64,000 nt of DNA, taken from positions 4,276,501 through 4,340,500 of the forward strand of contig NZ_CP017946.1 in NCBI RefSeq assembly GCF_003952665.1, read 5' to 3'. Source of the DNA: Bosea sp. Tri-49. Lineage in GTDB: Bacteria; Pseudomonadota; Alphaproteobacteria; Rhizobiales; Beijerinckiaceae. Position 1 is the stretch's first letter. Each line of letters starts with the position of its first letter. Positions 27,755 through 36,670 of this stretch are shown here, piece after piece. Below the pieces are notes generated by a model. The model worked only from the letters and a program-made list of their open reading frames with translations. It was not told the origin of the DNA and made no database searches. The position numbers were made by a program, and so were the translations under genes.

Positions 27755-28978
27755 TCAGTTCGTCCGCGGGCCGAGATCGCGCGGGGCTGCGTTGACCGTG
27801 ACGATCTGGCCGTTGCGCAGCTCGAGCACGGCAAGCCCGCGCTCATTCAACCCATCCGGACGGAAGCGGAAGACCCCGTCGGCCCCGGCAAAGCCCGAGG
27901 CATTGGTCAAGACGCTTTCGGAGAAGCGCTGGCTGCCTTGAGTTCGGGCGAGCGCCGCCGCCAGCGAGACCGCGTCGTAGGACAGCGTCGCGGTCCGCGT
28001 CGGGGCACTGTTGAAGCGCTTCTGGTAGCGGCCGGAGAAGGCGTTGAAGCCGGCGGTGTCGGGCGAGGCGAACCAGCCACCCTGGATCGCCGGGACGCGC
28101 GCGACATTGGCGTCGTTCCAGACGCCCGTGCCGAGCGGCTTGACCTTGGCGGGGTCATAGCCGGCCTGCTGCAAGACGAGGCCAAGCGTCGGCATCGCAG
28201 CAGCGTCGGCGGGCACGAACAGGGCATCGGCCTGCTGCAGCGCCGGCACGAGCCGCGTCGCCGCGGCGCGCATGCTGTTCTGGTCGGAGCCAAAGCGTTC
28301 GATCACGACGACACGAGCACCGCGATTGGCGACCGCCTGCTGGAAGGCGCCTTCGACGACCTTGCCATAGGCGGTCTCGGGTACCAGTGCAGCGAAGGAT
28401 TTGCGCCCCTGCGCCGAGGCATAGGCGATGACGCGGTTGACGTCGTTCTCAGGCGGGAAAGAGAGCAGATAGATGCCGCGCGAGGCGACATTGCTGTCGC
28501 TGGAGAAGGCCATCACCGGCTTGCCGGCACCGCGGGCGACCTGACCGACGGCCTGGACGGAGGGCGCGAAAAGCGGTCCGATGATCAGCTCCGCGCCCTC
28601 GCGGAGCGCCTCCTGCGCTGCGGCCTGGGCGCCCTCCGGCGTGCCGCGATCATCCTTGACCAGCAGCGTGAGGTCGGCGCCGGGGAATTCCGCAAGCGCC
28701 ATCTCGGCGGCGTTCTTGAGCGAGTTGCCGACGGTCGCGCCTTGGCCTTCGGCGGTCAGCGGCAGGATCAGCCCGACCTTTACCGAGCCGGCGCCGATGG
28801 TCGGACCGCTGGGCTGAGTACCGCCGCCCTGCGGCGTCGTCTGGGTGTCGAAGCCGGGAAGGCCGCCGGTACCGCCGCTGCAGGCAGCGAGCGCGGCGCC
28901 AACGCCGGATAGCAGGATCAGCCGGCGGCTCGGCGGGACGAGGAGCTTCAAGTGACGCGACACGGTTTTCGTCTCCAC
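27755..28978 (-). CDS. LpoA-like lipoprotein, penicillin-binding protein activator (periplasmic-binding fold)
   Basis: Lipoprotein of 407 residues with a signal ending in the lipobox LAAC (C33) and a Gly/Pro/Gln-rich spacer, then a type I periplasmic-binding domain (VKVGLILPLTAEGQGATVGNSLKNAAEMAL, LIIGPLFAPSVQAVGQVARG, PVMAFSSDSNVA). The gene is divergent from rsmI-yraN-gshB; the neighbours match the conserved lpoA-rsmI-yraN set, so a role in activating penicillin-binding proteins is inferred. A branched-chain amino-acid binding protein is the alternative on fold alone, but no permease genes are nearby. Confidence 0.85.
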   Translation of the reverse strand: METKTVSRHLKLLVPPSRRLILLSGVGAALAACSGGTGGLPGFDTQTTPQGGGTQPSGPTIGAGSVKVGLILPLTAEGQGATVGNSLKNAAEMALAEFPGADLTLLVKDDRGTPEGAQAAAQEALREGAELIIGPLFAPSVQAVGQVARGAGKPVMAFSSDSNVASRGIYLLSFPPENDVNRVIAYASAQGRKSFAALVPETAYGKVVEGAFQQAVANRGARVVVIERFGSDQNSMRAAATRLVPALQQADALFVPADAAAMPTLGLVLQQAGYDPAKVKPLGTGVWNDANVARVPAIQGGWFASPDTAGFNAFSGRYQKRFNSAPTRTATLSYDAVSLAAALARTQGSQRFSESVLTNASGFAGADGVFRFRPDGLNERGLAVLELRNGQIVTVNAAPRDLGPRTN

Positions 28979-29135
28979 TCCTCGGCGAGGCGCAAGGCAA
29001 GCTCACACCAGCTGAATGTCTTGTCCCGAACCGTGAACAAGTCCTGCCAGTGAGCGAAGCTATTTTCAAGTTGTTAACTCTAGGTTGCCGGGCCGGCGGT
29101 GGCATCTTGCCGATCGCTGTGGCAGTTTCGCCGCC

Positions 29136-30056
29136 ATGTCCGGCCCCATATCCGCCCTGCCTGCTACTGGTCGCGCTCCGAGCTATACGGCCTTCGGCCT
29201 CCGGGCCGAGGCCGAGCCGCTCGCGCCGGGCCTCCACATCGTCGCAACACCAATCGGCAATCTGAAGGATATATCCTTCCGGGCGCTGTCGACGCTCGCC
29301 GCCGCCGATGCCGTGCTGGCGGAGGACACCAGGACCTCGAAGACGCTGCTGGCGCATTACGGCATCGCGACGCCGCTGCTGCCCTATCACGAGCACAACG
29401 CCGCGCAGATGCGCCCGAAGATCCTTGAACGGCTGCGCAAGGGCGGCAAGCTCGCGCTGATCTCGGACGCCGGCACGCCGCTCGTCTCCGATCCCGGCTA
29501 CAAGCTCGTCGCTGAGGTCGTCGCGGAAGGGCTGCCGGTCACCGGCATTCCCGGCCCGTCCGCCGTGTTGGCGGCGCTGGTGCTGGCGGGGCTGCCCACC
29601 GACCGCTTCTTCTTCGAGGGTTTTTTGCCGCCGAAGAGCGCCGGCCGCAAAGCCCGGCTGACCGAGCTTGCCGCCATTCCCGGCACGCTCGTTTTCTTCG
29701 AATCGCCGCGACGCCTCGCGGAGATGCTGGCTGACGCCGCTGCGGTGCTCGGCGCGCGGTCAGGAGCTGTCGCGCGCGAACTGACCAAGTATTACGAGAA
29801 CGTCCGCCGTGGCCCTCTGCCCGACCTTGCTGCGCACTATTCCGAGGCCGAGGAGGCGCGCGGCGAGATCGTGGTGATCATCGGCCCACCCGACGCCTCC
29901 GCCGCGGCGGTACAGGGCGACACGCTCGACGAGGCGCTGCGCGCCGCGCTCGCCAAGGTTTCGCTGAAGGAGGCGGTGGCGCAGGTCGCGGCCGCGAGTG
30001 GGCAGCCGCGCCGCGTCGTCTATGCCCGCGCCCTCGAATTGACCCGCGCGCCATGA
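29136..30056 (+). CDS. rsmI: 16S rRNA (cytidine(1402)-2'-O)-methyltransferase RsmI
   Basis: SAM-dependent methyltransferase of 306 residues that modifies C1402 in the decoding centre of 16S rRNA. The TP-methylase motifs are LHIVATPIGNLKDISFRALS, LAEDTRTSKTLLAHYGI, ISDAGTPLVSDPG and GIPGPSAVLAAL. Start ATG 29136 precedes a short variable N-terminus; the frame is open further upstream. It overlaps yraN by four bases. Confidence 0.95.
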   Translation: MSGPISALPATGRAPSYTAFGLRAEAEPLAPGLHIVATPIGNLKDISFRALSTLAAADAVLAEDTRTSKTLLAHYGIATPLLPYHEHNAAQMRPKILERLRKGGKLALISDAGTPLVSDPGYKLVAEVVAEGLPVTGIPGPSAVLAALVLAGLPTDRFFFEGFLPPKSAGRKARLTELAAIPGTLVFFESPRRLAEMLADAAAVLGARSGAVARELTKYYENVRRGPLPDLAAHYSEAEEARGEIVVIIGPPDASAAAVQGDTLDEALRAALAKVSLKEAVAQVAAASGQPRRVVYARALELTRAP

Positions 30057-30433
30057 GCGAGGCGCTGCGCAGTCGCCGCGCGCGCCATTCCGGCCTCGCC
30101 GGCCGCCGCGGCGAGTGGCTCGCCGTCGCCTTCCTCAGCGCCAAGGGCTATCGCCTGCTGCAGCGCCGTTTCGGCGGCAAGGGTGGCGAGATTGATCTGA
30201 TCATGGCCCGCGGCGACGATATCGTCTTCGTCGAGGTCAAGGCGCGCGCATCGCTCGACGATGCCGCCATGGCGATCACGGCGGACAAGCGCCGGCTGAT
30301 GGAGGCCCGCATCAGGCAATGGCTGGCGCGCAATCCCTGGGCGATGCAGCGCAACCTTCGGGCCGATGCCGTCTTCCTCGCGCCCTGGCGGCTGCCTCGC
30401 CATGTCCCCCGCGTGTTCGAGCTCGTGCTCTGA
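30053..30433 (+). CDS. YraN family protein (UPF0102), endonuclease-like fold
   Basis: Protein of 126 residues with the PD-(D/E)XK-like pattern RRGEWLAVAFLSAKGY, GGEIDLIMARGDDIVFVEVKAR. The family is widespread next to rsmI and lpoA, as here; its function is not established, though a nuclease role in Holliday junction or RNA processing is often proposed. Its ATG overlaps the rsmI stop (ATGA). Confidence 0.93.
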   Translation: MSEALRSRRARHSGLAGRRGEWLAVAFLSAKGYRLLQRRFGGKGGEIDLIMARGDDIVFVEVKARASLDDAAMAITADKRRLMEARIRQWLARNPWAMQRNLRADAVFLAPWRLPRHVPRVFELVL

Positions 30434-30504
30434 CGCAAGGCCAGCCCTCTTGCGCCGCAATGGTCGCGCAGCCGATATAACGGCCGCAACCGGAGCTTTC
30501 GCCC

Positions 30505-31455
30505 ATGCCGCTGAACGTCGCCATCCAGATGGACCCGATCGAGAAGGTCCGCATCGCCGGCGACACCGGCTTTTCGCTGATGCTGGAGGCGCAGGCGCGC
30601 GGCCACAGGCTCTTCACCTACACGCCTGAGAAGCTGACCCTGCGCGACGGCAAGGTCACCGCCGTGATCAATCCGGTCGAGGTGCGCGACGTCGAGGGCG
30701 ACCACTACACGCTCGGCCAGCCCGAGCGCACTGACCTCTCGACGCTGGACGTGGTGCTGCTGCGCCAGGACCCGCCCTTCGACATGGCCTATGTCTCCTC
30801 GACGCATATGCTCGAGCGCATCCATCCGAAGACGCTGGTGGTCAACGATCCCACGGAGGTCCGCAACGCGCCGGAAAAGCTCTTCGTCACGCATTTTCCC
30901 GATCTGATGCCGCCGACGCTGATCACGCGCGACCGCGCCGAGATCGAGGCCTTCCGCGAGGAGTTCGGCGATATCGTGATGAAGCCGCTCTACGGCCATG
31001 GCGGCGCGACCGTGTTCAAGACTGGCAAGGGCGACCCGAATTTCGGCTCCCTCTACGACCTGTTTGCCAACCTCTTCCGCGAGCCCTGGGTCGTGCAGGC
31101 CTTCCTGAAGGAGGTCTCCGAGGGCGACAAGCGCATCATCCTGATCGACGGCAAGGCGGCCGGCGCGGTCAACCGCGTCCCGGCGGTCGGCGACCTGCGC
31201 GCCAACATGGTACGCGGCGGCGCAGCCAAGCCGACGGACCTCTCCAAGCGCGAGCTCGAAATCTGCGAGCGCATTGGCCCGGCGCTGAGGGAGCGCGGCC
31301 TCCTGCTCGTCGGCATCGACGTGATCGGCGGCCGATTGACCGAGATCAACGTCACCGCGCCCACCGGGGTGCGCGCGATCAAGAAGCTCGGCGGGCCGGA
31401 TCTGGCGGCACAGCTCTGGGACGTGATCGACGCAAAGCGGGCGGCTTCGGCCTAA
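30505..31455 (+). CDS. gshB: Glutathione synthetase
   Basis: ATP-grasp ligase of 316 residues that joins gamma-glutamylcysteine and glycine to make glutathione. It has [21 protein letters not shown] at the N-terminus, [25 protein letters not shown] for nucleotide binding, and [22 protein letters not shown] at the C-terminus with the metal ligands. Start ATG 30505, 71 bases after yraN, with a possible -10 (TATAAC, about 30476) in between, so it may have its own promoter. Confidence 0.96.
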   Translation: MPLNVAIQMDPIEKVRIAGDTGFSLMLEAQARGHRLFTYTPEKLTLRDGKVTAVINPVEVRDVEGDHYTLGQPERTDLSTLDVVLLRQDPPFDMAYVSSTHMLERIHPKTLVVNDPTEVRNAPEKLFVTHFPDLMPPTLITRDRAEIEAFREEFGDIVMKPLYGHGGATVFKTGKGDPNFGSLYDLFANLFREPWVVQAFLKEVSEGDKRIILIDGKAAGAVNRVPAVGDLRANMVRGGAAKPTDLSKRELEICERIGPALRERGLLLVGIDVIGGRLTEINVTAPTGVRAIKKLGGPDLAAQLWDVIDAKRAASA

Positions 31456-32223
31456 TTTTGTAGCCCTTTTCTGAGAACTGGCTCGGCTGACGAGGCATCG
31501 TTGCTCGCGCTCTTTCGAGCGCTATGCTCAACCTTGTAACTGCGCCATCTCCGGGCATCCTGATGAAAGGTCACGATGTTCGCCTCCGCCTCTCCATCGC
31601 AAACGATCGCCCAGCGTTCGGTGTAGGTCCGGAGCATGCCCACGAACGAAGGCGCATCGCGGGGAGTGCGATCGACCTCGCTCAACGAGGTCACTCGCAA
31701 TGAGTTCAGGTCGCAACTCTTCTTTTGCGTGATGTTCAAAGTGATGATTTTTCTGAAGCTGATAGGCTGCTTTCGTGCCGATCCGGTCGGCAGCAGGGAT
31801 TGAATCCGTGCGCTCGGAACTTTGGAGCGGGGCCGAGCGAGCCATCTCGGTAACCTGCTCCTTGGTCATAGGCTTGGGAAGGTTGAGGCCGAGCTTCTGA
31901 ATGACCCTCGGACATCCCATTGTCTTCAGCCCGCCTTCGAGCTGAGCTACCATCACGACGTGGTAGTCATCGAGCTCATTCTGCGCCCTCGCAGCATCGC
32001 CGGCTGTCTTAACCCTGGAGGTGAATACCACTTCTCGTTGGCGAGCGATCTCGATCGCTTCTTCCAGATCGGACGTCGACAAGCCCTTCAAGGCCGACTG
32101 AATGTCGGAACGGCAGCTTGGTTCGAGAATTCGATAGCTCGCGAGCCAAACCCAAGTACTCTCGAACGCCTGTACCGATGTGCACAGAATGCACCCGACA
32201 ACACAAATGACCAGCCGGCGCAT
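31452..32223 (-). pseudogene. Secreted hypothetical protein, broken by a single-base frameshift
   Basis: The gene starts at ATG 32223 with signal peptide MRRLVICVVGCILCTSVQA. The first frame reads sensibly to about AYQLQKNHH near 31750, then becomes shadow-like (RGGGEHRD). The next frame continues naturally as LNITQKKSCDLNSLRV and ends in TAG/ TAA at 31452. Removing one A from the five-base run at 31748-31752 joins the frames: QKIITLNITQKK. So one base seems inserted, in nature or by sequencing error. No family is recognised. GC is clearly lower than in the neighbours, and the gene sits between gshB and the E1-like gene, so recent acquisition is likely. It overlaps the gshB stop by four bases. 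Confidence 0.65.
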
Positions 32224-32290
32224 CGGTAAGTCCCCTGCCAAGCTCATAACCATGGCAGAGGATGCAAAAATTCAGATGAAACCCGTTAGA

Positions 32291-33091
32291 TCAAATTGAA
32301 GCATTCGCTGTTTGGCTTCTCGCCGTCCCGTTCAGCGGATTTTCCGGATCCCAGCCGTATTTCATCGTCCCGAAGCGCATCGCCATCGCGTCGACGAGCA
32401 GGAGCTTGCCGACCAGCGGCTCGCCGAAGCCGGTGATGGCTCGGATCACCTCCAGTGCCATCATCGAGCCCATGACGCCGGCGAGCGCGCCGAGCACGCC
32501 GGCCTCAGCGCAGGGCGCAACCGTGCCGGGCGGCGGCTCCTGCGGGAACAGGCAGCGATAGGTCGGATTGGGCCGGCCGTCGGCGCTGGTCTCATGCGCG
32601 CGGATCGTGGTCAGCGAGCCGTCGAAGCGGCCGAGCGCCGCCGTCACCAGCGGCTTCTTCTCGTGGAAGCAGGCATCGGAGACGGCATAGCGCGTTGCGA
32701 AATTGTCTGAGCCATCGGCGACGACATCATAGAACGCCACGAGGGCGCGGGCGTTATGCGCGTCGATCCGGGTGACGTATTCCTCGATCTCGACCCGCGG
32801 GTTGAGCCTCGTGACGAAATTGGCGGCCGCGACCACCTTGCGCGCCCCGATATCCTCCGCCCCGAAGATGATCTGCCGCTGCAGGTTCGAGAGCGAGACA
32901 TGGTCGTCGTCGACGATGCCGATCGTCCCAACGCCGGCGGCGGCTAGATAGGGGATCAGCGGCGCTCCCAGCCCGCCCGCGCCGATCACCAGAACCCGGG
33001 CGCGCTTGAGCTTGGCCTGGCCGGGGCCGCCGATCTCCGGCAGCACCAGATGGCGGGCGTAGCGTTCGATCTCGGCATCGTTCAGCGTCAT
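32291..33091 (-). CDS. HesA/MoeB/ThiF family E1-like adenylyltransferase
   Basis: Protein of 266 residues that should adenylate the C-terminal glycine of a ubiquitin-like sulfur carrier (MoaD or ThiS). It has GAGGLGAPLIPYLAAAGVG for ATP, DDDHVSLSNLQRQ and SDACFHEKKPLV with a candidate catalytic Cys. The zinc-binding cysteines of E. coli MoeB are not complete: only one Cys (YRCLF) remains of the first pair, and the second CxxC is missing since the chain ends at NPLNGTARSQTANASI. No moaD or thiS gene is nearby. Start ATG 33091. Confidence 0.88.
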   Translation of the reverse strand: MTLNDAEIERYARHLVLPEIGGPGQAKLKRARVLVIGAGGLGAPLIPYLAAAGVGTIGIVDDDHVSLSNLQRQIIFGAEDIGARKVVAAANFVTRLNPRVEIEEYVTRIDAHNARALVAFYDVVADGSDNFATRYAVSDACFHEKKPLVTAALGRFDGSLTTIRAHETSADGRPNPTYRCLFPQEPPPGTVAPCAEAGVLGALAGVMGSMMALEVIRAITGFGEPLVGKLLLVDAMAMRFGTMKYGWDPENPLNGTARSQTANASI

Positions 33092-33151
33092 GGCGGGAAA
33101 GCTAGGCCGATCCCGTCCTGCCAGCAATCGGGTGCGGTGCCGTGACAGGAA

Positions 33152-33169
33152 GCGGGTGTCTGCACCCGC
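33152..33169. repeat. Palindrome between E1-like gene and SDR gene
   Basis: GCGGGTG (33152-33158), TCTG, CACCCGC (33163-33169). A perfect dyad about 50 bases before the SDR ATG. It could be an operator or an RNA hairpin; nothing decides between these. Confidence 0.4.
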
Positions 33170-33219
33170 CCGCCGCCTGCGATCACCCGTGCCTCATCGT
33201 CTGAACGAAGGAACGGGAC

Positions 33220-33990
33220 ATGATGGCACTGAAGGACAAGGTCGCGATCGTCACCGGCGCGAGCTCCGGCATCGGAAGGGCGGCGGCAAAACTGTTCGCG
33301 GCCGAGGGCGCCAGGCTCGTGATCACGGCGCGGCGGCAGAGCGAGCTCGATACGCTCATCGGCGAGATCAAGGCGGAAGGCGGCGAAGTGATCGCTGTCG
33401 CCGGCGACATTCGCGAGGAGGCCTTGGCGCAGCGCCTGGTCGAAACGGCGACCGAGCGCTTCGGCGGGCTCGATATCGCCTTCAACAATGCCGGCACGGT
33501 CGGCGATCTCGGACCGGTCGCCGAGATGTCGCTGGCGACTTGGCACCAGCTGATCGAGACCAACCTGACCAGCGCCTTCCTCGGCGCGAAGTATCAGGCG
33601 CCGGCGCTCGAGACCCGCGGCGGCGGCTCGCTGATCTTCACCGCGAGCTTCGTCGGCTACACTGCCGGGCTCGCCGGAATGTCGGCCTATGCGGCGAGCA
33701 AGGCCGGGCAGATCGGCCTCGTGAAGGCGCTCGCGGCCGAGCTCGGCGGCAAGCGCATCCGCGTCAACGCCCTGCTGCCGGGCGGCACCGACACGCCGGC
33801 GAGCATCACCAACGATCCGACCTCCGGTCCCGAGGTCACCGCCTTCGTCGAGGGCATCCATGCGCTGAAGCGGATGGCGCAGCCGGAGGAGATCGCCCGC
33901 GCCGCGCTGTTTCTCGCCTCGGACGCGTCGAGCTTCGTCACCGGCACGGCCTTCCTCGCCGATGGCGGCGTCTCGATCCAGCGCGGCTAA
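33220..33990 (+). CDS. SDR family oxidoreductase
   Basis: Classical short-chain dehydrogenase/reductase of 256 residues. It has the cofactor motif VTGASSGIGRAAAKLF (12-27), NNAG, and catalytic Ser/Tyr/Lys in FTASF and YAASK. The C-terminus PEEIARAALFLASDASSFVTGTAFLADGG is typical. Arg residues after the second strand (TARRQSE) suggest NADP preference. The substrate is unknown. AAGGAAC sits just before the start; the tandem ATG ATG makes 33220 or 33223 possible. It is a single gene before the nucleoside operon, ending 132 bases upstream of it. Confidence 0.9.
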   Translation: MMALKDKVAIVTGASSGIGRAAAKLFAAEGARLVITARRQSELDTLIGEIKAEGGEVIAVAGDIREEALAQRLVETATERFGGLDIAFNNAGTVGDLGPVAEMSLATWHQLIETNLTSAFLGAKYQAPALETRGGGSLIFTASFVGYTAGLAGMSAYAASKAGQIGLVKALAAELGGKRIRVNALLPGGTDTPASITNDPTSGPEVTAFVEGIHALKRMAQPEEIARAALFLASDASSFVTGTAFLADGGVSIQRG

Positions 33991-34001
33991 GGCGACTGTT
34001 C

Positions 34002-34016
34002 ATATATGACATATAT
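34002..34016 (+). promoter_or_regulatory. AT-rich perfect palindrome, operator candidate for the nucleoside operon
   Basis: ATATATG, A, CATATAT: a 15-base dyad that stands out in GC-rich DNA, 107 bases before the BMP-protein ATG. Its size suits a GntR-family or similar repressor, and it overlaps TATAAT-like sequence. No regulator gene is adjacent. Confidence 0.6.
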
Positions 34017-34020
34017 CGCC

Positions 34021-34042
34021 AAGCGGGCTCTCCAGCCCGCTT
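34021..34042 (+). terminator. Hairpin after the SDR gene / leader of nucleoside operon
   Basis: AAGCGGGCT (34021-34029), loop CTCC, AGCCCGCTT (34034-34042); a perfect 9-bp stem followed by GGCCCC and no T-run. It may end the SDR transcript weakly or form part of the operon leader. Confidence 0.5.
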
Positions 34043-34122
34043 GGCCCCGTCGGCAAGCCGTGCCATCGTGACCGCAGGCAGGGATGGGGCAACCATTCCG
34101 CGCATGACAGGGGAACGGCTCG

Positions 34123-35124
34123 ATGCAACTGAAATCTCTCGCGCTCGCTTTGGCGGGCGTCGCCCTTTCGGCCATAGCGGCCATGGCCCAGACCGCGATC
34201 AAGCCGGCGATCGTCTATGACAAGGGCGGCAAATTCGACAAATCCTTCAATGAGGGCGTCTTCGTCGGGGCCGAGAAGTTCAAGGCCGAGACCGGCGTCG
34301 AGTTCCGCGATTTCGAGCCGACCAATGACGCCCAGATCGAGCAGGCGCTGCGCCGTTTCGCTCGCGACGGCCATTCGCCGATCATCGCCGTCGGCTTCTC
34401 GCAGGCGACCGCGCTGCAGAAGGTCGCGGCCGAGTTCCCGAACCTGAAGTTCACCATCATCGACATGGTCGTCGAATTGCCGAACGTGCAGTCCGTCGTC
34501 TTCAAGGAGCATGAGGCCTCCTATCTCGTCGGCCTCATCGCCAGCCTCGCCTCGAAGACCGGCAAGGTCGGTTTCGTCGGCGGCATGGACATCCCGCTGA
34601 TCCGCAAATTCGCCTGCGGCTATGTCCAGGGCGTCAAGGCCGGCAAGAAGGACGCCGAGATCTTCCAGAACATGACCGGCTCGACTCCGGCCGCCTGGAA
34701 CGACCCGGTCAAGGGCGGTGAGCTCGCCAAGTCGCAGATCGATCGCGGCGCCGACGTGATCTACCACGCCGCAGGCGGCACCGGCATCGGCGTGCTGCGC
34801 GCCGCAGCGGACGCCGGCAAGCTCGGCATCGGCGTCGACTCGAACCAGAACATGCTCCATCCCGGCAAGGTGCTGACCTCGATGCTGAAGCGCGTCGACG
34901 TCGCCACCTACACCTCGTTCAAGGAGGCGCGCGACGGCACCTGGAAGCCGGGCGTCTCGGTGCTCGGGCTGAAGGAGGACGGCGTCGGCTGGGCGCTCGA
35001 CGACAACAACAAGGCGCTGATCACGCCCGAGATCAAGGCCACCGCCGACAAGGCGCGGGCCGACATCATCGCCGGCACCGTCAAGGTCCACGACTACATG
35101 TCGGATTCCAAGTGCACGATGTGA
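34123..35124 (+). CDS. BMP family ABC transporter substrate-binding protein (nucleoside)
   Basis: Periplasmic binding protein of 333 residues with signal peptide MQLKSLALALAGVALSAIA, likely cleaved before QTAIKPAIVYD. The BMP/PnrA-type domain has DKGGKFDKSFNEGVFVGAEKF, HSPIIAVGFSQ and YHAAGGTGIGVL. Relatives bind purine or pyrimidine nucleosides, which fits the downstream deaminase, phosphorylases and aldolase. A lipobox is not obvious, unlike in many Gram-positive members. It is the first gene of a nine-gene plus-strand run; the ATPase gene follows after 13 bases. Confidence 0.9.
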   Translation: MQLKSLALALAGVALSAIAAMAQTAIKPAIVYDKGGKFDKSFNEGVFVGAEKFKAETGVEFRDFEPTNDAQIEQALRRFARDGHSPIIAVGFSQATALQKVAAEFPNLKFTIIDMVVELPNVQSVVFKEHEASYLVGLIASLASKTGKVGFVGGMDIPLIRKFACGYVQGVKAGKKDAEIFQNMTGSTPAAWNDPVKGGELAKSQIDRGADVIYHAAGGTGIGVLRAAADAGKLGIGVDSNQNMLHPGKVLTSMLKRVDVATYTSFKEARDGTWKPGVSVLGLKEDGVGWALDDNNKALITPEIKATADKARADIIAGTVKVHDYMSDSKCTM

Positions 35125-35137
35125 GCTTGCGCTGCCG

Positions 35138-36670
35138 GTGACGAGCCCGCCCCCTGCCATCGAGCTGATCGGCATCAGCAAGGCGTTCGGCCCGGTCAAG
35201 GCCAACAAGGACGTGTCGCTTTCGGTCGCCGCCGGCTCGATCCACGGCATCGTCGGGGAGAACGGCGCCGGCAAGTCGACGCTGATGTCGATCCTCTATG
35301 GCTTCTACGAGGCCGATACCGGCGAGATTCGGGTCCGTGGGGAACCGCACCGGATCCGCTCCTCCTCGGATGCGATCGCCGCGGGGATCGGCATGGTCCA
35401 CCAGCATTTCATGCTGGTCGAGCCGCTGTCGGTCGTCGAGAACATCGTGCTCGGCGCCGAGGGCGGGGCGCTGCTCAAGGGTGGCATCGCCAAGGCGCGG
35501 GCGGAACTGGCACGGCTTTCCCAGGAATACGGGCTCGCCATCGATCCCGACGCGATCGTCGGCGAGCTCTCGGTCGGCTTGCAGCAGCGCGTCGAGATCC
35601 TGAAGGCGCTCTATCGGGGCGCGCAGATACTGATCCTGGATGAGCCGACCGCGGTGCTGACCCCGGCCGAGGCCGACCAGCTCTTCGAACTGCTCAAGGC
35701 CCTGAAAGCGCAGGGCAAGACGGTGATCCTGATCACCCACAAGCTGCGCGAGATCATGGCGGTGACCGACCGCGTCTCGGTGATGCGGCGCGGCGAGATG
35801 GTCGCGCATGTCGAGACGACCAGGACGTCACCGGCCGAACTCGCCGAGGCGATGGTCGGCCGGCGCGTGCTGCTGCGCGTCGAGAAGACGCCGCGAAAGC
35901 GCGGTGCGCCGGTGCTGGAGGCGGCCGGCCTCTCCGTGATCGACGAGCGCGGCTGCGAGACCTTGCGCGACGCCAGCCTCACTTTGCACGAAGGCGAGAT
36001 CGTCGGCATCGCCGGCATCGCCGGCAACGGCCAAAGCGAATTGCTCGACGTCCTCGCAGGACTGATCCAGCCGACGCGCGGGGTGATCCGGCTCGGCGGC
36101 CAGATCCTCAACGCCGCCGACCGCAACCCAGCCAATCTGCGCCGGCTCGGGCTGATGCATATCCCCGAGGATCGCCTGAGGACCGGCCTCGTCACCGCCT
36201 TCGCCGCAGCCGAGAACGCGATCCTCGGCTATCATGACGATCCGGCTTTCGGGCGAGGCCCCTTCCTGTCGCCGACCCTCGTCGAGCAGCATGCCCGGGC
36301 CGGCATGCAGGATTACGATGTCCGCCCGGTCGACCCGGCCTTGAAGACGGCGAAGTTCTCCGGTGGCAACCAGCAGAAGATCGTGCTCGCCCGCGAGATC
36401 GAGCGGGCGCCGAAGGTGCTGCTGGTCGGCCAGCCGACGCGCGGCGTCGATATCGGCGCGATCGAATTCATTCATCGCCGCCTGATCGCCCTACGCGATC
36501 AGGGTGTCGCGATCCTGCTCGTCTCGGTCGAGCTCGAGGAGGTGATGGCGCTCTCCGACCGCATTCTCGCGCTCTGCGGCGGCCAGATCACCGGGGAGCG
36601 CGAGGCGGTGGCGACCGACGAGCGCGATCTCGGCCTGCTGATGGCCGGCGTCAGCGAGCGCGCGGCATGA
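35138..36670 (+). CDS. ABC transporter ATP-binding protein, two ABC domains (nucleoside uptake)
   Basis: ATPase of 510 residues with two fused ABC domains, as in ribose and BMP-type nucleoside importers. The first has Walker A GENGAGKST, HQHFMLVEPLSV (Q-loop region typical of this clade), LSVGLQQRVEILKALYRG and ILDEPTAVLTP. The second is degenerate at Walker A (GIAGNGQSE), as usual, with FSGGNQQKIVLAREIE. Starts at GTG 35138 and overlaps the permease gene by four bases. Confidence 0.93.
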   Translation: MTSPPPAIELIGISKAFGPVKANKDVSLSVAAGSIHGIVGENGAGKSTLMSILYGFYEADTGEIRVRGEPHRIRSSSDAIAAGIGMVHQHFMLVEPLSVVENIVLGAEGGALLKGGIAKARAELARLSQEYGLAIDPDAIVGELSVGLQQRVEILKALYRGAQILILDEPTAVLTPAEADQLFELLKALKAQGKTVILITHKLREIMAVTDRVSVMRRGEMVAHVETTRTSPAELAEAMVGRRVLLRVEKTPRKRGAPVLEAAGLSVIDERGCETLRDASLTLHEGEIVGIAGIAGNGQSELLDVLAGLIQPTRGVIRLGGQILNAADRNPANLRRLGLMHIPEDRLRTGLVTAFAAAENAILGYHDDPAFGRGPFLSPTLVEQHARAGMQDYDVRPVDPALKTAKFSGGNQQKIVLAREIERAPKVLLVGQPTRGVDIGAIEFIHRRLIALRDQGVAILLVSVELEEVMALSDRILALCGGQITGEREAVATDERDLGLLMAGVSERAA

